From NCBI GenBank assembly GCA_902766805.1, contig CACXFF010000123.1, forward strand, positions 1 to 5,987: a stretch of 5,987 nt of DNA, read 5' to 3'. Shown here piece by piece: positions 1 to 5,987 of the stretch (position 1 is its first letter; every line of letters starts with the position of its first letter). The DNA comes from an uncultured Coriobacteriaceae bacterium (GTDB lineage: Bacteria; Actinomycetota; Coriobacteriia; Coriobacteriales; Atopobiaceae). The notes under the pieces were generated by a model. That model was not told the origin of the DNA. It saw only the letters and a list, made by a program, of their open reading frames with translations, and did no database searches. Position numbers and translations under genes: made by a program.

Positions 1-881
1 GTGCCAGGCACGCTCGCCGTGATGTGCTGGCCGTTGATGTGCAGGTTGTCATAGTTCTTGTCGGTCAGGACGGGCAGGGCATTGTCGGGGTCATTGAAGT
101 TCATGAGGCTCACCGTGTCTTGCGTGTCGTCCACGACATAGGTAAGTCCTTCGTCAGAAATGGAGAGCGAGGTATAGATGTGGCGAGTGGCGCTGATTTC
201 CTTCAGCCTGCCGCCAAGCACGTGCGCGAGCCTTCCCGTGGTGTCGAGGACGGTGCACTCTTCGGTCTCGTGGTTGTAGCCCATGTCAAAGGCAGTGGTG
301 GCTGACAGGGCGCCGTCGTTTTCCTTCTCCCATCCCGCGCGCGTGACGTGCAGGACCTCGATGGGCACGGCCGTATCCCGGTCATCGGCTTCGGGAAGGC
401 GTGCCGCGTAGATGCCGTCTGGGGCGCTGTCCATGGTCTTGATGCTGTGCAGGAGCGACTGTTGGTCGTCGAGGTTGTAGACGATTTGCTCGGACCTGCC
501 ATGGCTGTCGTAGGCGACGATGCGCTCGCGTTTGATGACGTCGCTGTCGCTCTCGTACACGACGCCTGCCACGTACACCGTGTCTCCGGAGACACAGACG
601 TCCGTTGCCTTCTCTAGGGGAGAGTTGAGGCGCGCGCAGTTGATGATGCCCGTGAGCTCGTCGTTGCTGTTGAGGATGAGCACACGCTGAGACGCGGAGT
701 CCACGATGGCCGTGATGGTGCCGTTCGAGTCCGCTGCCGTCGGCTCTTGGAAGACGACGCGCGCCCGCGGCGACGGGGGCAACGCCATACCAAAGGTAGC
801 GAGCACGACCAAGATGGCGAGTACGGCAGCTATGACGGACGCCAAGCGCAGGCGGAGCTTCCAGGGGCTTTCTTCGGGCAT
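1..881 (-). CDS. Membrane-anchored protein with beta-propeller-like repeats, 5' part only
   Basis: The frame is open from the ATG at 881 to the window edge, giving 293 residues and no stop, so the C-terminus is missing. GAGGAG lies 7 nt before the start. Residues 1-10 are charged, about 12-34 form one hydrophobic helix (signal anchor), and no lipobox is seen. The outer part then shows about six spaced repeats, each with a pattern of 'visible/audible' strand pairs: near 50-82 (GTITAIVDSASQRVLILNSN), 91-135 (VSGDTVYVAGVVY then IVAYDSHGR), 145-185 (APDGIYAARL then EVLHVTRAG), 195-225 (TTAFDMGYN then TVLDTTGR), 228-262 (ISDEGLTYVVDDTQDTVSLM) and 275-293 (NLHINGQHITAS). This resembles NHL- or TolB-type six-bladed propellers, which bind proteins, peptides or sugars. 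It is the fourth gene of the operon, 23 nt after the second ABC gene. I do not recognise a named family. It could be a sensor whose output domain follows, an immunity or receptor protein, or an export accessory. The reading frame is well supported; the fold is inference. Confidence 0.8.
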   Translation of the reverse strand, partial: MPEESPWKLRLRLASVIAAVLAILVVLATFGMALPPSPRARVVFQEPTAADSNGTITAIVDSASQRVLILNSNDELTGIINCARLNSPLEKATDVCVSGDTVYVAGVVYESDSDVIKRERIVAYDSHGRSEQIVYNLDDQQSLLHSIKTMDSAPDGIYAARLPEADDRDTAVPIEVLHVTRAGWEKENDGALSATTAFDMGYNHETEECTVLDTTGRLAHVLGGRLKEISATRHIYTSLSISDEGLTYVVDDTQDTVSLMNFNDPDNALPVLTDKNYDNLHINGQHITASVPG

Positions 882-888
882 GGCGCGT

Positions 889-894
889 CTCCTC
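889..894 (-). promoter_or_regulatory. Ribosome binding site of the propeller-like gene
   Basis: GAGGAG lies 7 nt before the ATG at 881, within the 23-nt gap after the second ABC gene. It is the main support for calling a real gene start here, since the gene's stop is outside the window. Confidence 0.75.
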
Positions 895-904
895 TATGTG
901 AAGC

Positions 905-3091
905 CTACTCACCTTCCAGCTGTTGGCGCGCGACGAGGTCGGCGAAGGCGCCCTGGGCGGCCACAAGCTCGTCGTAGCTGCCGTTCTCCACGATCTTGCC
1001 GTCTTCCAACATGATGATGCGATCTGCGTGGCGGATGGTGGAGAGACGGTGCGCGATGACCACGCGCGTGCAATTGAGGTTCTCGAGCGCATCGCTCACG
1101 TGGCGCTGCGTGACGTTGTCCAGCGCGGACGTCGCTTCGTCGAGCATGAGGAACTTGGGCTTGCCGCACACGGCGCGGGCGATGAGGATGCGTTGGCGCT
1201 GCCCGCCAGAGACGCCGCCCGAGCCCTCGCTGAGCAGCGTCTGCATGCCCATGGGCATGCGCCGGATGTCATCGGCTATGCCGGCTATCTCGGCGGCCTC
1301 CCACGCGTCATCGAGCGTGGCCCTGGGGCTGGAGACGGTGATGTTCATCAGGATGTCTCCCGAGAGCAGGCGACCGTTCTGCATGACGACGCCAATCTGG
1401 CGGCGCAGCGACCTGATGTCGATGCCCGTGATGTCTTGGCCGTCATAGTAGATGGCGCCCTTTGACTGCTTCTCGAATCCCAGCAGGAGGCGCATGAGCG
1501 TGGACTTGCCGCAGCCCGTGCGCCCCACGATGGCCACATACTCTCCGGGACGGATGCGCAGCGACACGTTGTCGAGGACGAGCGGCGTGTTGGCCGAGTA
1601 GCGGAAGGACAGGTTGCTCACTTCGATGCCGCCCCTGACCGACTCGATTTGGCGCTGGCTCTCGACGGCTTCGGGAACGGCCTTCATGACCGGCTCGATC
1701 AGCTCGAGCAAAGGACGCATGGTCGCGACGGTCGTGGCGGTGCTGGAGAGCATGGCCAAAGAGCCCGAGACGGAGCCAAACGCCGTGTTGAACGCCATGT
1801 AGTCTGCGGTGCTCACGTTCGTGCCCGCAGCGATCCAATACATGATGACAGTGCCGAGCGATGCTATGAGGGGGATGAGCGCGGGGGCGGCGAGCAACAG
1901 GGCGGGACGCTGGTAGGTCGCCGCGGAGGTCTCTGCGTAGGTGTGCGCCCAATGGGCAAAGGAGCGGCTTTCGGCACCTGCGAGCTTGATCTTTTGGATG
2001 CCCTGCAGGATCGAGGGGGTGAGGCCGCTGAGCTTGGTCTGAGCGTTCATCTGGATGCGCAGGTAATTGGTGGTTTGGAGGGTTGACGTCACCGTGGCGG
2101 CCAACTCGACGAGGGTGATGGCGATCGCCGGGAGCGTCAGCTGAGGTGCGAACGAGACGAGCTGGAAGACGTAGAGCAGGGAAAGCATGCTGCTGAGGCC
2201 TGTGGTTATGACCGAGAGCGAAAGGATGTCGACCAGCTGCGACATGCCCGAGACACGGCGCGCCAGGTCTCCTGCGGCGTAGTTCTTGAAGAACGTGGGC
2301 GGCAGGAGCAGGATGCGGGCGTAGGTGGCGGACTCGATCTGGAACTTCAGCTTGGTGGAGATGCGTTCGGTGATGACTGACGCCGTGATGTGCATGAGCG
2401 CCTGCGAGAAAGAGGTGCCGATGAGCAGGGCGGCGATGGGCAGGATGAGCGAGGGCTCTCCCGAAGGTATGATGCGGGCAAAGAGGAGCTGGGTGACGAC
2501 GGGTGGCAGCAAGCCGATGATGGTGGCGAAGAGCGTCGAGCCAAACACCAGCAGGTAGTCAGCAAGGTCCAGCGAGCTCATCATAAATCTGGCGACGTCG
2601 GTGATCGTCAGCGCCCGCTGGGGCAGGGGCCGGTAGAAGCAGAGGGCCTCCGGGTTGAGGTTCTTCATCGTCTTGCGACTGATCCTGACCTTGGCGCGGG
2701 TCGAGGGGTCGGTGTAGGCATAGCCTTTGGGGGCGCAGGGGAGCAGCGCGACGGGCGTGCCGTCGGTGGTCGTTGCCAAGTACGCGCCGATGGCGTCTTT
2801 CCACCAAAGGTCCTCCAGACGCACGGGACGCCGCATGACACCGCTCGGGCGCGCGGCCCAGTCCGCTCGGTCTATCGGGTCGACGATGTCTTCGGGTGCA
2901 TCCTTTGCCTGCACTCCGTAGTACGCGAGGATTTCCGTGATGGCTGCATCTGCCGCCGCCGTCTTGTCGACAGACAGGCGCGGCATCTTGTTGCGACTGA
3001 GCACGGACGCGGCAAGGTCGGCGTAAGCGTTCTCGAGCTCTTTCTCGTCGAGGCGCCTGCGTGTCTTGATCTGTTCTTCGAACCAGCTCAT
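905..3091 (-). CDS. Permease/ATP-binding exporter without peptidase (NHLM-type ABC protein 2)
   Basis: This 728-residue half-transporter is the second ABC protein of the module and probably pairs with the C39-bearing one. Residues 1-160 are a soluble N-terminal region unlike the active C39 domain: it has no ECGAAC-type motif and no paired catalytic His/Asp. Residues 96-156 (from WWKDAIGAYLAT to FYRPLP) are the stretch I recognise from the peptidase-less NHLM transporter family. The membrane domain covers about 175-455. The ATPase domain (about 488-728) has Walker A GRTGCGKST (523-531), Q-loop Gln571, signature VSGGQ (627-631), Walker B LMLDE with Glu652, D-loop SALD (655-658) and switch His681, so it should hydrolyse ATP. 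The ATG at 3091 has GGAG 7 nt upstream, overlapping the end of the previous gene's stop region. The stop is TAG at 905-907, 23 nt before the propeller-like gene. A role in exporting the same peptide is inferred from gene order; heterodimer pairing is likely but not shown. Confidence 0.92.
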   Translation of the reverse strand: MSWFEEQIKTRRRLDEKELENAYADLAASVLSRNKMPRLSVDKTAAADAAITEILAYYGVQAKDAPEDIVDPIDRADWAARPSGVMRRPVRLEDLWWKDAIGAYLATTTDGTPVALLPCAPKGYAYTDPSTRAKVRISRKTMKNLNPEALCFYRPLPQRALTITDVARFMMSSLDLADYLLVFGSTLFATIIGLLPPVVTQLLFARIIPSGEPSLILPIAALLIGTSFSQALMHITASVITERISTKLKFQIESATYARILLLPPTFFKNYAAGDLARRVSGMSQLVDILSLSVITTGLSSMLSLLYVFQLVSFAPQLTLPAIAITLVELAATVTSTLQTTNYLRIQMNAQTKLSGLTPSILQGIQKIKLAGAESRSFAHWAHTYAETSAATYQRPALLLAAPALIPLIASLGTVIMYWIAAGTNVSTADYMAFNTAFGSVSGSLAMLSSTATTVATMRPLLELIEPVMKAVPEAVESQRQIESVRGGIEVSNLSFRYSANTPLVLDNVSLRIRPGEYVAIVGRTGCGKSTLMRLLLGFEKQSKGAIYYDGQDITGIDIRSLRRQIGVVMQNGRLLSGDILMNITVSSPRATLDDAWEAAEIAGIADDIRRMPMGMQTLLSEGSGGVSGGQRQRILIARAVCGKPKFLMLDEATSALDNVTQRHVSDALENLNCTRVVIAHRLSTIRHADRIIMLEDGKIVENGSYDELVAAQGAFADLVARQQLEGE

Positions 3092-3098
3092 CGGCGCT

Positions 3099-3104
3099 CT
3101 CCCT
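3099..3104 (-). promoter_or_regulatory. Ribosome binding site of the second ABC gene, overlapping the upstream stop codon
   Basis: AGGGAG lies 7 nt before the ATG at 3091, and its first two bases belong to the TAG stop of the C39/ABC gene (3103-3105). This is the same stop-in-binding-site arrangement as at the previous junction. Confidence 0.75.
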
Positions 3105-5277
3105 AGTTGTTCCGCACGAGCTCGGCGTAGGCACCGCCGGCTGCCAGGAGCTCTTCGTGGGTGCCGCGCTCGACCACCTTGCCGTTGTCGAGCACGATAA
3201 TCTCGTCGCAGTCACGTATGGTGGACAGGCGGTGCGCCACCACGATGCAGGTGATCTCGCGGCTGCGGATGGCTTCGATCACGTGGCCTTCCGTCTTGGC
3301 GTCGAGCGCGCTCGTCGCCTCGTCCAGGATGATGATGGTGGGGTCTTGGGCCAGCACGCGCGCGATCTCCAGACGCTGGAGCTGTCCGCCGCTGAAGTTG
3401 CGTCCGCCCGAGATGAGCTTCTCGTGGTAGCCGTTGTCGCGCTGCATGATGTCCTGATGGATGTCTGCGTCGCGGGCGGCCATGATGACCTCGAAGTCCT
3501 CGATGGAGTTGTCCCACAGGCGAATGTTGGAGGCGATGCTGTCCTCGAAGGTCACGATGTCCTGGTCCACGACTGCCAGAGAGCCGCGCAGACGGTCCTT
3601 GGGCAGTTCTGCGATGGGCGTACCGTCGAAGCGCACCTCGCCTTCCCAGGGCTGGTACAGGCCGCTCACCAGCTTGGCGATGGTGGACTTGCCCGAGCCA
3701 GAGGTGCCCACGAGGGCGACCCACTCTCCGGGGCGCAGCGTGAGCGAGAAGTCATCAATGAGCGCGGGTTCGAGAGGGGAGTAGCCGAAGCTCACGTGGT
3801 CGATCTCGATGCTACCGGAGAGCTTGCTGTGGTCCGCGTCGTCGTCGAACTCCTCCAGCTCCTCGGGAACGTCAGCCGGGTACTCCATCACGTCCTGAAC
3901 GCGCTCCATGGACGTGCGCATCTCTTGGATCTGCTGTCCCAACATGATGAGCGAGTCCACGGGTCCCACGAAGCTCGACAGGAAGCCCTGGAACGCGAGC
4001 AGGGAGCCCACGGTGAACTCGCCAGTCATGATGAAGTAGGTGCCCAGGAGCAGCACGATGATGTTGGCCATCTGGGTGAGCATGCCCGGCACGGCGCCCA
4101 GGTAGAGGTTCGTCTTGGCGAAACGCACCTCGACGTCGTTCAGCAGTGCCTGGTAGCCAGACCAGCGCTCGAAATAGCCCTCTTCGGCGCCAGAGGCCTT
4201 GATGGTCTCGATGGTCTCGATGCCCGCGATGGTGACGCCATAGAAGATGCCGGCGTCCCTCATCTGCTGGCGTGTGACGTTGACGCGCTGCTTGGAGATG
4301 TAGTTGGCCATGAACGAGTTGAGCAGGACCGTCGTGAGGCCGACGAGCGTGAGCTTCCAGCTGTACGAGAGCATGATGCCCAGGTAGAGGAAGAGCAGCA
4401 GGGTGTTGAGCAGCGAGGGGGCGAGCTGCTCCATGAGCGTGGAGGCGATGGTCTCGTTGGACTCCTGGCGCTGCTGCAGGTCACCTACCATGCGCTGAGC
4501 GTAAAAGCCCACGGGCAGGTGCAACAGGTGCCACATGAAATGCGCCGAGCTCACCACGGCGAACTTGCCGCGGATGCGGTTCAGGTAGACGGCCTGGGCA
4601 ACGCCTACCCCAGTCTGGATCAGGATCATCAGGCTCATGATGGTGATCAGGGGAATGAGCCATTCGGGGTTCTCTCCCGTGAGCACGTGGTCCATGAACA
4701 CCGATGAGAGCGCGGTGCTGACCATCGTCGCGAGGGTGACGATGGTTGATGCCAGGGCCACGAAGGCTATGGGCGTCCCCATGCCCTTCAGGCGGCTGCG
4801 CACGAACTCGATGACGCTTTTGGGGGAGCCTCCCGGCTCGAAGGCCTCGGTGGGCTCGAACATGAGCGCGATGCCCGTGAAGCTCCGGTCGAACTCCTCC
4901 ATGCTGACGCGCACCGCGCCGCGGGCGGGATCGTTGAGGTAGGCCCATTTGCCGCGGAAGCCGTCGAGCACAACGAAATGGTTGAAGTTCCAGAAGAGGA
5001 TGCAGGGGTATGTGCCCTTGTTGCGGATGCCTTCCATGGAGAAGGTGAAGCCGCGTGCCTCCATGCCGTAGGTGCGTGCGGCCTTGAGCACGTTGGCCGC
5101 CTTGGAGCCGTCACGCGACACGCCGCATTCCACGCGAACCTTCTCCAGAGGTTCCCAGCGGCCGTAGTGCGCCAGTATCATGCACAGGCATGCTGCGCCG
5201 CATTCGGTGGCTTCCATCTGCATGACGACGGGGACATTGCGGACGAGGCTCGTGCTCGGGGCGTTGTTGGCTGCCAT
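3103..5277 (-). CDS. C39 peptidase/permease/ATP-binding exporter (NHLM-type ABC protein 1)
   Basis: This 724-residue bifunctional exporter should remove the leader of a precursor peptide in the cytoplasm and export the core peptide using ATP. An N-terminal C39 cysteine peptidase domain (about 14-145) has oxyanion Gln20, catalytic Cys26 in ECGAAC, His100 in NFNHFVV and Asp116 in LNDP, so it looks active. The membrane domain (about 166-450) has roughly six helices. The ATPase domain (about 488-724) has Walker A GTSGSGKST (524-532), Q-loop Gln572, signature FSGGQ (628-632), Walker B ending in ILDE with catalytic Glu653, D-loop SALD and switch His682. All key residues are present. The frame is open to 5703, but the extra 142 residues are Arg/His/Gly-rich and overlap the HlyD-like gene. 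The ATG at 5277 has AGGGG 5 nt before it and gives the normal C39 N-terminus. It lies 8 nt after the HlyD-like gene and 11 nt before the second ABC gene. The substrate is unknown because no precursor is in the window. Confidence 0.95.
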   Translation of the reverse strand: MAANNAPSTSLVRNVPVVMQMEATECGAACLCMILAHYGRWEPLEKVRVECGVSRDGSKAANVLKAARTYGMEARGFTFSMEGIRNKGTYPCILFWNFNHFVVLDGFRGKWAYLNDPARGAVRVSMEEFDRSFTGIALMFEPTEAFEPGGSPKSVIEFVRSRLKGMGTPIAFVALASTIVTLATMVSTALSSVFMDHVLTGENPEWLIPLITIMSLMILIQTGVGVAQAVYLNRIRGKFAVVSSAHFMWHLLHLPVGFYAQRMVGDLQQRQESNETIASTLMEQLAPSLLNTLLLFLYLGIMLSYSWKLTLVGLTTVLLNSFMANYISKQRVNVTRQQMRDAGIFYGVTIAGIETIETIKASGAEEGYFERWSGYQALLNDVEVRFAKTNLYLGAVPGMLTQMANIIVLLLGTYFIMTGEFTVGSLLAFQGFLSSFVGPVDSLIMLGQQIQEMRTSMERVQDVMEYPADVPEELEEFDDDADHSKLSGSIEIDHVSFGYSPLEPALIDDFSLTLRPGEWVALVGTSGSGKSTIAKLVSGLYQPWEGEVRFDGTPIAELPKDRLRGSLAVVDQDIVTFEDSIASNIRLWDNSIEDFEVIMAARDADIHQDIMQRDNGYHEKLISGGRNFSGGQLQRLEIARVLAQDPTIIILDEATSALDAKTEGHVIEAIRSREITCIVVAHRLSTIRDCDEIIVLDNGKVVERGTHEELLAAGGAYAELVRNN

Positions 5278-5282
5278 GTTTG

Positions 5283-5287
5283 CCCCT
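5283..5287 (-). promoter_or_regulatory. Ribosome binding site of the C39/ABC gene, overlapping the upstream stop codon
   Basis: AGGGG lies 5 nt before the ATG at 5277. Its first two bases are the last two of the TAG stop of the HlyD-like gene (5286-5288). It supports 5277 as the start over the 142-residue longer frame, and suggests translational coupling. Confidence 0.75.
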
Positions 5288-5813
5288 ATCGATTGCCCAG
5301 CACGAGCGTGAAGGGCACTGTCTCGCTGACGATGATGGTGACGGGAACGGGGCGCACCTCTTCGCCGATGCCATCCACCTCTCTGGGCAGCGTGAGGTCG
5401 ACCTCGTAGTTCCAGTCGTTCAGCGTGAGCGAGTCCACCAGGTAGTCGCTGTTGATGAGACCCCGGACCTCGGCTTTGGAGACGGGGAGCTCGTCGCAGA
5501 CCGCGGCGGTCGCCGTGATGTCCAAGACCGAGGCTTCGGCGCCGCCCGCCTGGATCTTGTGGGCGGTGCTCTCGTCTACCCAGCAGAGGACCTGGTTGCC
5601 CGTGATGATGCCCGTCAGCTCCACCGTGGTGGGGATGACGGCCATCGCGGACCAGATGGCGATTCCTGCGAGCAGCAGCAGGCTGGCGAGGAGCACGACC
5701 CAAGCGCTGGGGTTGGTGACCTTGATGTACCTGTCGAGGTCGTCAGCGCTCGCGATGCGGCTCATTGCGGAGCGTCGGAAGATACTTGTGCCTTCGTTGC
5801 GCGTGTCTGCCAT
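5286..5813 (-). CDS. Short HlyD-like membrane-fusion protein of an NHLM-type peptide export system
   Basis: This 175-residue protein is probably the accessory (membrane-fusion) subunit working with the two ABC proteins downstream. Residues 10-34 are a cytoplasmic N-terminus with the family-like pattern IFRRSAMSRIASADDLDRYI followed by KVTNPS. One membrane helix spans about 36-58, and the rest should lie outside the cell. Residues 62-95 (TVELTGIITGNQ, then VDESTAHKIQAGGAEASV) resemble the beta-rich lipoyl-like half of HlyD proteins, and residues 153-173 a second beta strand pair. There is no long coiled-coil hairpin, so it is far shorter than classical HlyD proteins (about 400 residues or more). 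The ATG at 5813 is chosen because AGGGAGAAGG lies just upstream. A TTG at 5840 is possible, and the frame is open to the right edge, but the sequence before 5813 does not look like the family. It is the first gene seen in the operon, 8 nt before the C39/ABC gene. The family assignment is from recognised sequence pattern and gene order, not a search. Confidence 0.82.
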   Translation of the reverse strand: MADTRNEGTSIFRRSAMSRIASADDLDRYIKVTNPSAWVVLLASLLLLAGIAIWSAMAVIPTTVELTGIITGNQVLCWVDESTAHKIQAGGAEASVLDITATAAVCDELPVSKAEVRGLINSDYLVDSLTLNDWNYEVDLTLPREVDGIGEEVRPVPVTIIVSETVPFTLVLGNR

Positions 5814-5819
5814 GGGTGA

Positions 5820-5829
5820 CCTTCTCCCT
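5820..5829 (-). promoter_or_regulatory. Ribosome binding site of the HlyD-like gene
   Basis: AGGGAGAAGG on the minus strand ends 6 nt before the ATG at 5813. It decides the start: the more upstream TTG at 5840 has no comparable purine-rich site in front of it. Confidence 0.75.
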
Positions 5830-5934
5830 GTGCTGGGCAAAGCGTGTCGTGACGGGCCTGGAACTGCGGCAGTGCGAGGTGGTCCTGCGGCCAGGCGTGA
5901 TTCTCGGTACTGCTGAGCGGGAGCGCTCTGGAAA

Positions 5935-5943
5935 ATAGTAACA
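5935..5943 (-). promoter_or_regulatory. Possible extended -10 promoter for the export operon
   Basis: The minus strand reads TGTTACTAT, a TG-n extended -10 with TACTAT (4 of 6 to TATAAT). A poor -35-like CTTACA lies at 5963-5968, but the 22-nt spacing is too long for a normal pair. It sits in a locally AT-richer patch about 120 nt before the first gene. It could drive the operon, or the operon could be transcribed from further right. The evidence is weak. Confidence 0.3.
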
Positions 5944-5987
5944 TGTGCGTCCGCCGCGGTTTTGTAAGAAAGGTCACGTCCCGGGCA

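Larger units (their letters stand above)
5814..5987 (-). other. Upstream region of the export operon, no supported gene
   Basis: These 174 nt hold the ribosome binding site and the weak promoter candidate described separately. On the minus strand the frame of the HlyD-like gene has no stop through the whole stretch, and a second frame is also open with a GTG at 5977. Neither translation looks like a known protein, and open frames are expected by chance at this GC content. The third minus frame has a TGA at 5974-5976, which could be the end of an upstream gene, but too little is visible to say. Confidence 0.4.

Noticed and set aside
203..1092. Two minus-strand frames (203-595 and 382-1092) over the left-hand gene
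   Set aside because: They are Ser/Thr/Arg-rich shadows. The true frame runs from 881 to the window edge with a strong ribosome binding site, a membrane anchor and propeller-like repeats.
4201..4222. A 9-bp tandem repeat (gatggtctc twice)
   Set aside because: It encodes the Ile-Glu-Thr-Ile-Glu-Thr stretch (353-358) in the membrane domain of the C39/ABC protein, at a place where the family has a similar motif. It looks like coding sequence and not a regulatory repeat.
3157..4707. A 516-residue open frame on the plus strand, antisense to the C39/ABC gene
   Set aside because: It is His/Asp/Val/Leu-rich with no recognisable motifs and lies wholly inside a gene with complete C39 and ABC motifs. 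GC-rich third positions create such antisense frames.
5278..5703. A 142-residue N-terminal extension of the C39/ABC gene
   Set aside because: It is Arg/His/Gly-rich, overlaps the HlyD-like gene in another frame, and would put unrelated sequence before a C39 domain that normally starts near the N-terminus. The ATG at 5277 has its own ribosome binding site.
5762..5977. A 71-residue minus-strand frame that could be a precursor peptide
   Set aside because: It starts with GTG without a clear ribosome binding site, has no double-glycine-type leader or NHLP/Nif11-like sequence, and overlaps the start of the HlyD-like gene.
1..5987. CRISPR arrays, tRNA or rRNA genes, insertion sequences and terminators
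   Set aside because: No spaced direct repeats, no cloverleaf-like tRNA pattern, no transposase or paired terminal repeats, and no hairpin with a T-run were seen. The window is almost fully coding.

Overview
The window holds one minus-strand operon, read from right to left: a small membrane-fusion protein (5286-5813), a C39 peptidase/ABC exporter (3103-5277), a second permease/ATPase ABC protein (905-3091), and the 5' part of a membrane-anchored protein that looks like a beta-propeller (1-881, running off the left edge). The first three match the three-part 'NHLM' export module. That module is known from clusters that secrete bacteriocin-like or other modified peptides whose precursors carry nitrile-hydratase-like (NHLP) or Nif11-like leaders. 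No precursor peptide gene and no modification enzyme is visible here, so the cargo must be encoded elsewhere.

The DNA is GC-rich (roughly 60% by eye), with strong GC preference at third positions and good Shine-Dalgarno sequences. The membrane-fusion protein is very short and has no helical hairpin for docking to an outer-membrane channel, which suits a single-membrane cell. A high-GC Gram-positive, possibly a gut or rumen Coriobacteriia, would fit, but this is inference from composition and architecture and not a phylogenetic result.

Layout. Positions 5814-5987 form an upstream region with no supported gene and a weak extended -10-like promoter; the frame of the first gene stays open through it to the window edge. 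The four genes follow with gaps of 8, 11 and 23 nt. At the first two junctions the TAG stop codon is part of the next gene's ribosome binding site, so translation is probably coupled. No terminator is seen between genes, and the operon continues past position 1.

Working model. The C39 domain would cut the leader from a precursor peptide at the inner face of the membrane. The two ABC half-transporters, probably paired, would move the core peptide out, with the short HlyD-like protein as an extracytoplasmic accessory. The co-transcribed propeller protein is the least understood part. It has an N-terminal anchor and about six propeller-like repeats outside the cell, and its C-terminal end, which could define its role, lies outside the window.
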